64,000 nt of DNA from Aricia agestis (taxonomy: Eukaryota; Arthropoda; Insecta; Lepidoptera; Lycaenidae). Below the pieces are notes generated by a model that was not told the DNA's origin, ran no database searches, and saw only the letters and a list, made by a program, of their open reading frames with translations. The stretch spans positions 18,592,001-18,656,000 of the forward strand of contig NC_056412.1 in NCBI RefSeq assembly GCF_905147365.1. The letters are read 5' to 3'. Made by a program: the position numbers and the translations under genes. Positions 45,691-53,821 of the stretch are shown here, piece by piece. Each line of letters begins with the position of its first letter. Position 1 is the stretch's first letter.

Positions 45691-46329
45691 ATATATTTTA
45701 TCATTTTTATGAAGTAGGCATATTGTATTAAGCATATTTTTTCCCGTGGTGCTTCCCTCTCTTGTTCGGACATTAATTGTCATTACAATTTGGCTGTCTC
45801 CCGCTTTGCTTGGGGAGGGAAATTGGATATCTCCTACTCCTCCTACCTTTCTTCTGATTAATTTCGTTGCGGGTCCCAAGACAGATTTAGCTTGTCCCTC
45901 GGGCATCCCTGAGATCATATCAAAGGGTTTTCGTGGTTGGTTGCCACTGTTGATCCTGGCGACACAGGAGTTGCAGTGTTGGGAATGTGTGGTGGGCCTC
46001 TTGCCTGTTTTAAAAAAAAGTTGGTGCAACCCACCCTAAGCGAAAAGCGAAAAGAGACTTTGTATGAATTTTGTATATAATATGTTTCAGACTGTGTTTC
46101 ATGTATTTTGATGCTGAGAGACAGACAGACCACTTTTTCTGCGTGTTGGAAAGATAAAGAAAAGTTTTTTTTGTGGGTACATGAAACAATTTCTGTATTA
46201 ACCGTTTGAGGGGTGAAACTAATCAGTGGAATTGTATTACGTCGCCGGACCGTTCTAATTCCGCTAATTCTCTAACTGCTGCTAACTAAGGCTTTTATAT
46301 CGTACGGAATTCGTGAATTTCACTTGTAC

Positions 46330-46499
46330 TCGTAGCGTGTGCGTGAAAGTGTTAGCTCTGAAAGGGTAACTTTTTTTAGTTTTGTATGGGCAAACACCTA
46401 TTACTAGGGCGCTTGCCCATACAAATCACAAAAAAAACGCTCTTTAAATGCTGCTACTTTTTCAGTTAACTCTATACAAGGAACACATACACATATTAA
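46330..46499. repeat. Left part of the foldback MITE hit by piggyBac
   Basis: TTTTGTATGGGCAAACACC pairs with GCTTGCCCATACAAA, and GCTGCTACTTTTTCAGTTAA CTCTATACAAGGAACAC resembles the arm of 51053-51316. The sequence right of piggyBac (GGACGCTATCACATAT) looks like its continuation, so piggyBac probably landed in such a MITE. Confidence 0.5.
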
Positions 46500-46515
46500 C
46501 CCTAGAAAGATAATC

Positions 46516-46532
46516 TGCGCCTCAGAGGCGCA
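46516..46532. repeat. piggyBac left subterminal inverted repeat
   Basis: TGCGCCTCAGAGGCGCA, a perfect palindrome with a single central base, 3 bp inside the 13-bp TIR core. Such sites are bound by the transposase C-terminal Cys-rich domain in the known system. Confidence 0.85.
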
Positions 46533-46678
46533 CGCAAAATGTATATACAGTTGTCTCTTTCTAAATAGCGCGCTCCCGATCCTGTCGTGGCAGGTAATTT
46601 CAGTGGTCGCCAAGTGCTACAGCGGGGCGTACGTGTGTTACCGGTAAGTGCTTTAGATTAGCTGTTTTCGGTAGGTGT

Positions 46679-46706
46679 TGCGCTCGGGAAGCGCATGATT
46701 ATCTTT
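46679..46706. repeat. piggyBac internal subterminal module
   Basis: TGCGCTCGGGAAGCGCA followed by TGATTATCTTT, near-copy of the right-end module, placed ahead of the gene in the leader region. Possible extra transposase binding or promoter-region site; inference. Confidence 0.7.
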
Positions 46707-46797
46707 TGTGTAACTTTCGCCGGCATTCATGAAGTTTAATTCGTAATTATTTCAGTGATGTTTTACAGTTATTTATGTGTTATAGGATTTGGAAATC

Positions 46798-48651
46798 ATG
46801 GCACAGAAAAGATACTTGGCTGAGGAGGAAATAACTAATGCGTTGTATGAGGAATGTGGCGATGATATCCAGTTTGCTGGTGAGGATAGTGATCAGGAAG
46901 AAGAGGATCATTTGAGTGAGGATGACGTTCAGAGTGACGAAGAAGAAGTTTGTAACGAGTCAATTATTAGCGAATCTATAAATGTAAGTACAACATTAGT
47001 AAATGAAATTACTGATGCCTCACCTCCTGGGTCCCCTGAGGTTCCTGCGGTTGCCACTTTACCCAGACAAGACACGCGAATTATTATACCGAGCAAAAGG
47101 GTACTCAAAGGAAAAAACAAACATTGTTGGACTACGTCAAAAGGAGAGCGGCGGTCAAGGACATCGGCGATAAATATTGTTCGTTCTGCCCGGGGTCCTA
47201 CAAGGATGTGTAGGAATATCGTGGATCCTAGTTTTGGATCCACGATATTCCTACACATCCTTTGCTTTGATCTTTTCATCACTGCGGAAATTATCGATGA
47301 GATCGTTAAGTGGACAAATCACGAAATATCTAATAAACGGCGTGAAAACATGACCAGCGCAACGTTTTCTGACACATGTGTACAAGAAATCCGAGCTTTG
47401 CTTGGTGTTTTAGTATTTACAGCTGCGATGAAAGATAACCACCTTTCTTCTGAAGAGCTCTTTGACACCTCTTCTTCAGGGTCAAAATGCGTAGCGGCTA
47501 TGAGTCGAGATAGATTCGATTTTCTCATAAGATGTCTAAGGATGGACGATAAGACTTTGCGACCAGCTCTTCGTCAAGAAGATCCTTTCATACCGATTAG
47601 GAAAGTTTGGGAGCTTTTCATTACGCAGTGCAGAATAAATTATACGCCAGGAGAATACCTTACTATCGACGAACAATTACTTGGGTTTCGTGGTCGTTGC
47701 CCATTTCGTATGTACATACCGAACAAGCCAAATAAGTACGGTATAAAAATCCCTATGATGTGCGATGTTAGCTCAAATTATATGATCGACGCTATTCCAT
47801 ACATAGGTAAGGCCACTAAAACAAATGGATTGCCACAAGGAGAATTCTACGTAAAAGAACTGTCTCGCAGTGTACATGGCTCTAACCGTAACATCACATG
47901 TGATAATTGGTTTACGTCCGTTCCCCTTGCTAAGTCTCTTCTCCTCCAACCTTACAATCTTACACTTCTGGGAACTATAAGATCGAATAAACGAGAGATA
48001 CCAGAAGAGATAAAGAACACTCGCTCTCGACCTGTTGGCACGTCTATGTTTTGTTACGATGGCCCTTTGACCCTGGTGTCTTACAAACCAAAGCCTTCAA
48101 AAATGGTTTTTCTATTGTCTTCATGTGATGAGCCAGGGTTAATAAATGCATCCTCAGGAAAACCAGAAATGGTGATGTTCTACAACAAAACTAAAGGCGG
48201 CGTTGACAGCTTTGACCAAATGTGCTCCTCTATGTCCTGCTCACGTAAAACTAATCGATGGCCTATGGCAATGTTTTATGGGATGTTGAATATGGCTTTT
48301 GTTAATTCTTACGTTATTTACCACCATAATATGACCGTCATGCAACAAAAGCCATTGAATCGTAGAGAGTTTATGAAAAAATTAAACACTCAACTCACAG
48401 AGCCCTGGATGAATAGCAGATTGCTCATTCCTACTCTTAAACGATCTGCCCGAGCCGCTATAGAAGCTACATTACCAAAATTGGCTAGAAATGAAGCTGA
48501 AGATAGAGAAGGTGAGCCGGAACCAAAAAAAAGGCGATATTGTGACTTATGCACATCTAAAAAAAGGCGGATGTCAAAAATGACTTGCACGAAATGCAAG
48601 AAATGCATCTGTGGCGAACACAAAAAAGATGTGTGTGTCGATTGCATTTAG
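46798..48651 (+). CDS. piggyBac transposase (DDE_Tnp_1_7 type), 617 aa
   Basis: Cut-and-paste DNA transposase acting at TTAA sites. I start it at the ATG at 46798 (MAQKRYLAEEE); the frame is open three codons upstream but only from TTG. An acidic N-terminal tail (about residues 20-52, EEEDHLSEDD) precedes the catalytic domain. Family-invariant residues are seen: D291 in LTIDEQLLGFRGRCPF, D369 in NITCDNWFTS, D470 and D473 in GGVDSFDQMC, and W488 in KTNRWPMA, equivalent to the D268, D346, D447/D450 and W465 of moth piggyBac. The C-terminal Cys-rich zinc domain is complete: C582, C585, C597, C600, C603, C605, H608, C613, C616. Length is 23 aa above the 594-aa founder; 10 of these (145-154, SFGSTIFLHI) come from a foldback insertion between RNIVDP and LCF. 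Polyadenylation signals AATAAA follow at 48831 and 48909. Intact frame, but activity is uncertain because of that insertion. Confidence 0.96.
   Translation: MAQKRYLAEEEITNALYEECGDDIQFAGEDSDQEEEDHLSEDDVQSDEEEVCNESIISESINVSTTLVNEITDASPPGSPEVPAVATLPRQDTRIIIPSKRVLKGKNKHCWTTSKGERRSRTSAINIVRSARGPTRMCRNIVDPSFGSTIFLHILCFDLFITAEIIDEIVKWTNHEISNKRRENMTSATFSDTCVQEIRALLGVLVFTAAMKDNHLSSEELFDTSSSGSKCVAAMSRDRFDFLIRCLRMDDKTLRPALRQEDPFIPIRKVWELFITQCRINYTPGEYLTIDEQLLGFRGRCPFRMYIPNKPNKYGIKIPMMCDVSSNYMIDAIPYIGKATKTNGLPQGEFYVKELSRSVHGSNRNITCDNWFTSVPLAKSLLLQPYNLTLLGTIRSNKREIPEEIKNTRSRPVGTSMFCYDGPLTLVSYKPKPSKMVFLLSSCDEPGLINASSGKPEMVMFYNKTKGGVDSFDQMCSSMSCSRKTNRWPMAMFYGMLNMAFVNSYVIYHHNMTVMQQKPLNRREFMKKLNTQLTEPWMNSRLLIPTLKRSARAAIEATLPKLARNEAEDREGEPEPKKRRYCDLCTSKKRRMSKMTCTKCKKCICGEHKKDVCVDCI
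47202..47262. repeat. Perfect 27-bp-arm foldback inside the transposase gene
   Basis: Arms 47202-47228 and 47236-47262 are exact reverse complements around TAGTTTT. Family proteins read directly from ...RNI-DP into LCF, so about 30 bp (roughly 47230-47259), the inverted arm plus loop, are extra; the length keeps the frame and adds SFGSTIFLHI with no stop. Confidence 0.93.
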
Positions 48652-48951
48652 TGTACCAATATAAGTCTCAAAGATAATTTTTTTTTTTATACTTTTATGT
48701 CATTTTTAAGTCGCAATAAGCAATACTTGTTACGATCTCACAAAGAGAAATTATATACTGTTAAAAGAAGACTGATATTTTTTGTTAATTTTTATTAAAG
48801 GTTTAAAAGTTTGTGTTATATTATTCGTAAAATAAATAATTATAAAAATGTTTAGATTTTATTTACTTCTAATAAGTATGAACTGTATACTAAAGCAGAC
48901 TGGTCTTGAATAAAAAGCTTTTCAGGTGTCAGAGAAACCCTAAAAAAGTCG

Positions 48952-48968
48952 TGCGCTCGAGAAGCGCA
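48952..48968. repeat. piggyBac right subterminal inverted repeat
   Basis: TGCGCTCGAGAAGCGCA, separated by exactly 31 bp (48969-48999) from the 13-bp TIR core 49000-49012. Confidence 0.85.
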
Positions 48969-49016
48969 AGAATATCTTTAACGTTACCCCCAACATGATT
49001 ATCTTTCTAGGGTTAA

Positions 49017-49389
49017 GGACGCTATCACATATTTTTTTCACAAATATCAGCGATTTTCCGGTACCATTTTAAAGAATTAGGAGTTACACTGCGAGGATAT
49101 TTTGGTTTCAAATGAAATATAATATGTTCATCTCCACGTCTATACTATAGAAATGTTATAGCCGCATACAAAATTTTCACATAAATACGTTTTAACCATC
49201 ACAATAATCGCAAAAGATAAAAAAAATGGGGTTTGATTAGGTACCATTATAACTAAATACACTGAACTAAGGAAAATAAATATACAAAAAAATTGTTACT
49301 TAATTAGTCCCCTGCACAAATAGAGCTAAATATTTTATATAAAAATAAATAACATTCCCATTGATAAGAAAAATAAGAAACGCTCTCCT
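49017..49389. other. Flank of piggyBac, no gene
   Basis: The first bases after the TTAA (GGACGCTATCAC) recur inverted at 49527-49538 (GTGATAGCGTCC). Nothing else recognised. Confidence 0.45.
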
Positions 49390-49573
49390 TCATACATATT
49401 CGCCCTATCAAGAACGCGGCGAGCGTCGTAACCGCCACTGTACAAGGCGCGCTGATATTGAATGTTATTTTAATGTCCTTAACGTCGATATTCGTACTGA
49501 CCTGCTAATTTTTGTTATAATTTTTGTGATAGCGTCCTTAAGTATTATCACTTAGTTTTGTTACACCCCGTGC
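49390..49573 (-). repeat. Dispersed element related to the 41.9-kb copy
   Basis: Complement of 41894-42060: GCCACTGTACAAGGCGCGC, GTCCTTAACGTCGATATTCG TACTGAC, TTAAGTATTATCACTTAG and TTGTTACACCCCG. Contains an extra TTTTGTTATAATTTTTGTGA TAGCG segment. Confidence 0.7.
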
Positions 49574-49917
49574 AGTGTAAATTGTAACGATAATAGGTAT
49601 CCATAGCAAATTTTGATATAATAAACGTATGAATTTCAAGTCAGAGTCAATGCAAAATGACAAAATTGTATACGTTATCTAGTGTAAATAAATCAATTAG
49701 TTTAGTACGAGTATTTACTTATCACTAGATAGCTTACACAGTTTAAAGCAACTTTTGTCATGGAGCTACTTCCAAAAACGCAATTTTTTATATTTACAAT
49801 TAAACAAAGTTCTCCCGCGATGCAAACAAATTTAGGTACTCAGATGTGACGTCATAGTTTGCTGATGTTTTGTATAGACCGTTATAAAGGTATGTTTTAT
49901 CTAATATTTGTTATCTA
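49574..49917. other. Intergenic, nothing recognised
   Basis: No gene or repeat recognised. Confidence 0.4.
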
Positions 49918-50090
49918 ATATATAAAATTCTCGTGTCACAGTTTTCGTTGCCATACTCCTCCGAAACGGCTTGACCGATTCTCATGAAATTTTGTGAGCA
50001 TGTTGAGTAGGTCTGAGAATCGGCCAACATCTATTTTTCATACAAAAAAATATATATATGACAAAACAACGTTTGCCGGGACAGCTAGTA
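49918..50090 (+). repeat. Tail-3 repeat, short copy
   Basis: AAAATTCTCGTGTCACAG, CTCCTCCGAAACGGCTTGAC, GTAGGTCTGAGAATCGG, CAACGTTTGCCGGGACAGCT. See 8034-8325. Confidence 0.7.
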
Positions 50091-50684
50091 TCTTATATTT
50101 TGAAGAATTTTTAAGCTATCAGAGTCAATCTTTCACCGATATTTATATTACTGAGACGTCTTTTAATTACCAATATAATAAATAAGAAAAAATAGTGATC
50201 ATGCCTTTTATACATATATTATGTTTTATACTATAGTCTATAACGTTATTTTCAACTCGTTATTCAAAGTAAAACTTAAATAAAACGAACAAAAAGATCA
50301 TAGAGCTTAGTGCAATCTAATTTAGCAGTCCTTTATAGTTCGGGGTTCAGCCAGTCACGTTCATGGGTAAAGGCACTGAATCTAGAGGGTCGGTTCGTAT
50401 TTTATTACACTATGTATTACATGTAATTTATTGTATTGTATACAGTTATTTATAAGGTGGACGTGGTATGTACATTTTACAAATTCGCTTGAAAAACAGC
50501 GATATTCTAGAAGATAAAGTTTGGTGAAATTATTAAGGATATTTTTTAAGCTTATGATCAACTATAATATGACAAGTAGTATAATATTATGTGATATTAT
50601 AATTATTATGAATAAGTATATGCAAAATCTTTTTTTTGTGCTATACAAAAATAAATAGCGAGTTGCAACTTAAAAAAATGCAGA
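50091..50684. other. Intergenic, nothing recognised
   Basis: No feature seen. Confidence 0.4.
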
Positions 50685-50964
50685 ATAATTAATAATTATA
50701 TATGGACGCTTCACACCACGTCAGTCTGGCCCCGTGGTAAGTACCTGAAGGACTTGTGTTACGGGTACCAGACAACGGAAATATATTTAATACTTATATA
50801 CTATACATAATATATTTAAGATTTTAATATATGATACACATATTATTTAATACACATCCATGACCCAGGAACTTTGAAAACTTTTTGTTCCGTCGGCGGC
50901 ATTCGAACCCGCGACCCCCGGCTTGAGCTACCAACAGTCCACCAACTGAGCCACAGAGGTAGTC
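50685..50964 (-). mobile_element. SINE-1 copy, minus strand
   Basis: CTTCACACCACGTCAGTCTG, GTACCAGACAACGG, GGCATTCGAACCCGCG and AACTGAGCCACAGAGG. The tail here is short (AATAATTAATAATTATA). Confidence 0.88.
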
Positions 50965-51052
50965 GAACTTGCACTCCAGCAGTGACGAGAGAAGTTAAAA
51001 CGAAGTAGCAGGTGCATCAACTAGAATAACTAATATTTTACACGATATATGT

Positions 51053-51316
51053 ATACAGTGTGTAACAAAAATAAGTGATAATACTTTAGGGTGTGTACGT
51101 GTTCCTTGTAGAGAGTTCACTGTGAAAGTAGCAGCTTTGAAAGACAATACATTTTTTTCCCTTTTGTATGGGCAAGGGTCCGAGCGTCACGGGTTTCCCT
51201 ATACAAAAGTGAAAAAAAATTTTGGTCTTTCAGCGCTGCTACTTTCACAGTGAACTCTCTACAAGGAACACGTAAACACCCTAAAGTATTATCACTTATT
51301 TCTGTTACACCCTGTA
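51053..51316. mobile_element. Palindromic foldback MITE, about 264 bp
   Basis: Arms of about 115 bp pair over nearly their whole length: TACAGTGTGTAAC / TACAGGGTGTAAC, AAGTGATAATACTTTAGGGT G, GTGTTCCTTGTAGAGAGTTC ACTG, CTTTTGTAT. Related sequence is at 24963-25015, 46330-46499, 41894 and 49573. Confidence 0.9.
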
Positions 51317-51680
51317 TAAATAAGACTAATACGGCTGCTCACAGTGACAAATTTCAATGATTAGATACTTAACTTTAATAAAGAGTTTGACAGAAAACGT
51401 ATAGAGTTTTTATCAAAGGTACCATTAAATTAAAGTTAAGTAATGAATCTGGGTGCAGATAGAGAGAGATATAAGTGTATACTCGTAAGTGCTGGATAAA
51501 ATAAACTCCATTTAAATATCAGAGTAGAAGGTAACCCCGGAAATTTGATGTATCCTAATTTTGTGCCGCTTTATTTTTAACGTCGCATTAATATTTAAAA
51601 TGTTGAAAATAATTAGCATTAAAAATATGATGACTGGTATATCTCTATACAAAAGCTTGGTCTCACACACACACAACAAA
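51317..51680. other. Intergenic, small inverted motif
   Basis: CTTAACTTTAAT (51369-51380) and the near-complement ATTAAAGTTAAG (51430-51441) flank GAGTTTGACAGAAAAC, resembling 18980-19050. A short (AC)n precedes the SINE. No gene. Confidence 0.4.
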
Positions 51681-52030
51681 AGCTCTGGTCCAGTGGTTCA
51701 GAGCATGGCTCTTGGCGGAGGTCGTGGGTTCGAATCCCGCGATGGAAACATGTTATTTCCAAGTTTGGTTAGGACAATGCAGGCTGATTATCTGATTGAC
51801 AAGTAAGATGATCCATGCGTCAGATGAGCAATATAATAATAAAAAGTCGGTCCTACGCCTGATCTCTCGCAAGTCGTGTCGGTCTTCCGTCCCACTGGGT
51901 TATGAGAGTAAAAGGAATAGAGAGTGCTCTTGCGTACTGCGCACACACTTGGGCACTATCCTGCGTAACTGGCCTGATTTCAATGAAACCGGCCACCGTC
52001 ATCGAAACCGGTGTGGGAGTTATTATATTT
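51681..52030 (+). mobile_element. SINE-2, complete with tRNA head
   Basis: Head GTCCAGTGGTTCAGAGCATG G (A-box zone) and GTGGGTTCGAATCCCGC (B box), then GTTTGGTTAGGACAATGCAG G, AAGTCGGTCCTACGCCTGAT, GCACACACTTGGGCACT, and an end CGAAACCGGTGTGGGAGTTA. The best preserved of the SINE-2 copies; internal Pol III boxes intact. The ORFs across it are not genes. Confidence 0.85.
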
Positions 52031-52510
52031 TAAATTATTATACAAAAGCTTTCTCGTAGCCTTATTTTATATCTTTGCCGAACTTCATCGAATCTTCTTA
52101 TTCTATCGATAGTAACTTTCCAACTAGCGTTATAAAATTGTTGCCATAAACTTGAAAAGCATTTAATTTCGTAAATTTTATGACGTCATAAAGATTGACA
52201 AGGAAATCATTTCAGTTTTATGTAATGGATCTTTTACGCATTATGATCCTAAGCAACAGTGTTGCTTATATATTAACTCCATTCTATCTTAGTACCTATT
52301 TAAATATTTCTTGGATTCCTATATATCATTGTTTTATTCAATTACAGAAAGCATTGAGTTATAGGTAAATTCTACAATGTGTCCCGACATGAGTGTCCGA
52401 GATTTTGATGTCATGATATAAGTTACGGCATTTTTGTAGACGAATTGGCTCTGTAATCTTTTTTTTTGGACCAATACTACTCATGTATATTATTATTATA
52501 TCATTTGGCA
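52031..52510. other. Intergenic, nothing recognised
   Basis: No feature seen. Confidence 0.4.
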
Positions 52511-52832
52511 TTTTTTTTTATGAAATAAGGGGGCAAACGAGCAAACGGGTCACCTGATGGAAAGCAACTTCCGTCGCCCATGGACACTCGCAGCATCAGA
52601 AGAGCTGCAGGTGCGTTGCCAGCCTTTTAAGAGGGAATAGGGTAATAGGGGAGGGTAGGGAAAGGAATAGGGGAGGGTAGGAAAGGAAATAGGGGAGGGT
52701 AGGGAAGGGAAAAGGGTAGGGGATTGGGCCTCCGGTAAACTCACAAACTCGGCGAAACACAGCGCAAGCGCTGTTTTACTCCGGTTTTCTGTCAGCCCGT
52801 TCGTACCGCAGCATGGCTCTCCCATATCATAA
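52511..52832 (+). mobile_element. Rep-A copy
   Basis: Same order as the other copies, with three purine-rich minisatellite blocks; part of the ACGTGGTATTTCTCCGGTCG zone is deleted. Confidence 0.85.
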
Positions 52833-52894
52833 ATATATAATATTATATCCTATGGTATGGTATGTAACAAAGTAATTCAAGACAATATTATTAC

Positions 52895-53065
52895 TGCAAT
52901 GTTTTCACGCTAGAGGTAGCACCAGCATGGACAGTAAACAAAAAGTTTTGTTCGATGTTTGACAAAGTTTCTGTCAATATCCTGACATGACGTGTGCTAC
53001 ATCTCCGTTTTTTATTCTGATTATTTACTCTATGTCCTAGCGCCCCCTCCTCTTCTTTTTTTTCC
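52895..53065 (+). repeat. Rep-P copy 2
   Basis: TTTTCACGCTAGAGGTAGCA CC, ACAGTAAACAAAAAGTTTTG, GATGTTTGACAAAGTTTC, TGTCAATATCCTGACATG, CTAGCGCCCCC. Confidence 0.7.
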
Positions 53066-53821
53066 TCCGAATATAACCTATTTTTTAGTCGGTAAAAGAC
53101 AGCGAAAGAAAACAGAGACAGAATATGTAACCGAGTGTTAAGTATATTCAGTGACGTCATCGTCTGCCCGAGCTGGATTTAAATTTCATGAATAGAACAT
53201 TTGCCGGCAGAGGTCAGAACTCAGATATATTTAGATTGTCGGACTTGGGATGATTTTAGCTTTGATTCTAAGTTTTGATAACAGTACTAATAATATTAAT
53301 AAACTTAAGCGTATGTAGATACTTTGAGCTCCGAGAAAGGATAAGAATATTTTCTCCCGGAAAAATGTATGATTCCCGCATGATATAACGAATTTTGGCA
53401 CAATGGAGTTGTAGCGTTATCTAGTTTTTAATAAAAATTGCTACGTAATCATTACCCAGTTAGTAAATTTCTGTCGTAGAAAAGAATGAAATTCGTACAT
53501 TGAAAGAAATTTAATAGCTTACATCATATTATATAAAATGTCCAGAAACAATTTACAACTTGTACTAAAAGATCTGAGGATTTCTGTTTTCAGGGAAAAA
53601 GAAATAAAAAAGAAAATGAATTCTGTAATGAAATGTCGGTGTAAATATTCTTAATTAGTGAGTCAATTGAATACCCGTTTAAGATAAAATCGATATGTCG
53701 GAGCACCAATCATGCGGTGCTTAAGTCCCTTAATGGTTTACCTTTCAATTTTCTGGACGTCAGGGTTTTTGTGGTCCCAAACGTCATATTTGATGATGAG
53801 AATTTTTATGCAAAATATTAA
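53066..53821. other. Intergenic, nothing recognised
   Basis: The ORF 53712-53897 overlaps the start of the satellite element and has no domain. Confidence 0.4.

Larger units (their letters stand above)
44023..46040. mobile_element. TIR element enclosing a LINE fragment
   Basis: Perfect 20-bp inverted ends CTTAGGGTGGGTTGCACCAA at 44023-44042 and, inverted, 46021-46040. Just inside the left end are GTTAAAGTTA/GGTTATAGTTA repeats. The interior holds a small TIR insertion (44151-44276), a LINE remnant (44440-45690) and a right part (45750-46020) shared with 12565-12735. Likely a decayed DNA transposon; superfamily unknown, no clean target duplication seen. Confidence 0.65.
46500..49012 (+). mobile_element. 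Complete piggyBac element, 2513 bp
   Basis: TTAA target duplications at 46496-46499 and 49013-49016. TIRs of 16 bp, CCCTAGAAAGATAATC, identical at both ends. Left end: 3 bp after the first 13 bp comes the subterminal palindrome TGCGCCTCAGAGGCGCA (46516-46532). Right end: after a 31-bp spacer comes TGCGCTCGAGAAGCGCA (48952-48968). The 3-bp/31-bp asymmetry is that of the original moth piggyBac. An internal module at 46679-46706 (GCGCATGATTATCTTTT) also has a counterpart in piggyBac's left region as I know it. One uninterrupted transposase gene. All known cis parts are present, suggesting a recent insertion. Confidence 0.97.

Noticed and set aside
46929..47282. 117-codon ORF on the minus strand opposite the transposase
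   Set aside because: Shadow of the piggyBac gene; its resemblance to the plus-strand peptide (MCRNIVDP) is caused by the foldback palindrome.
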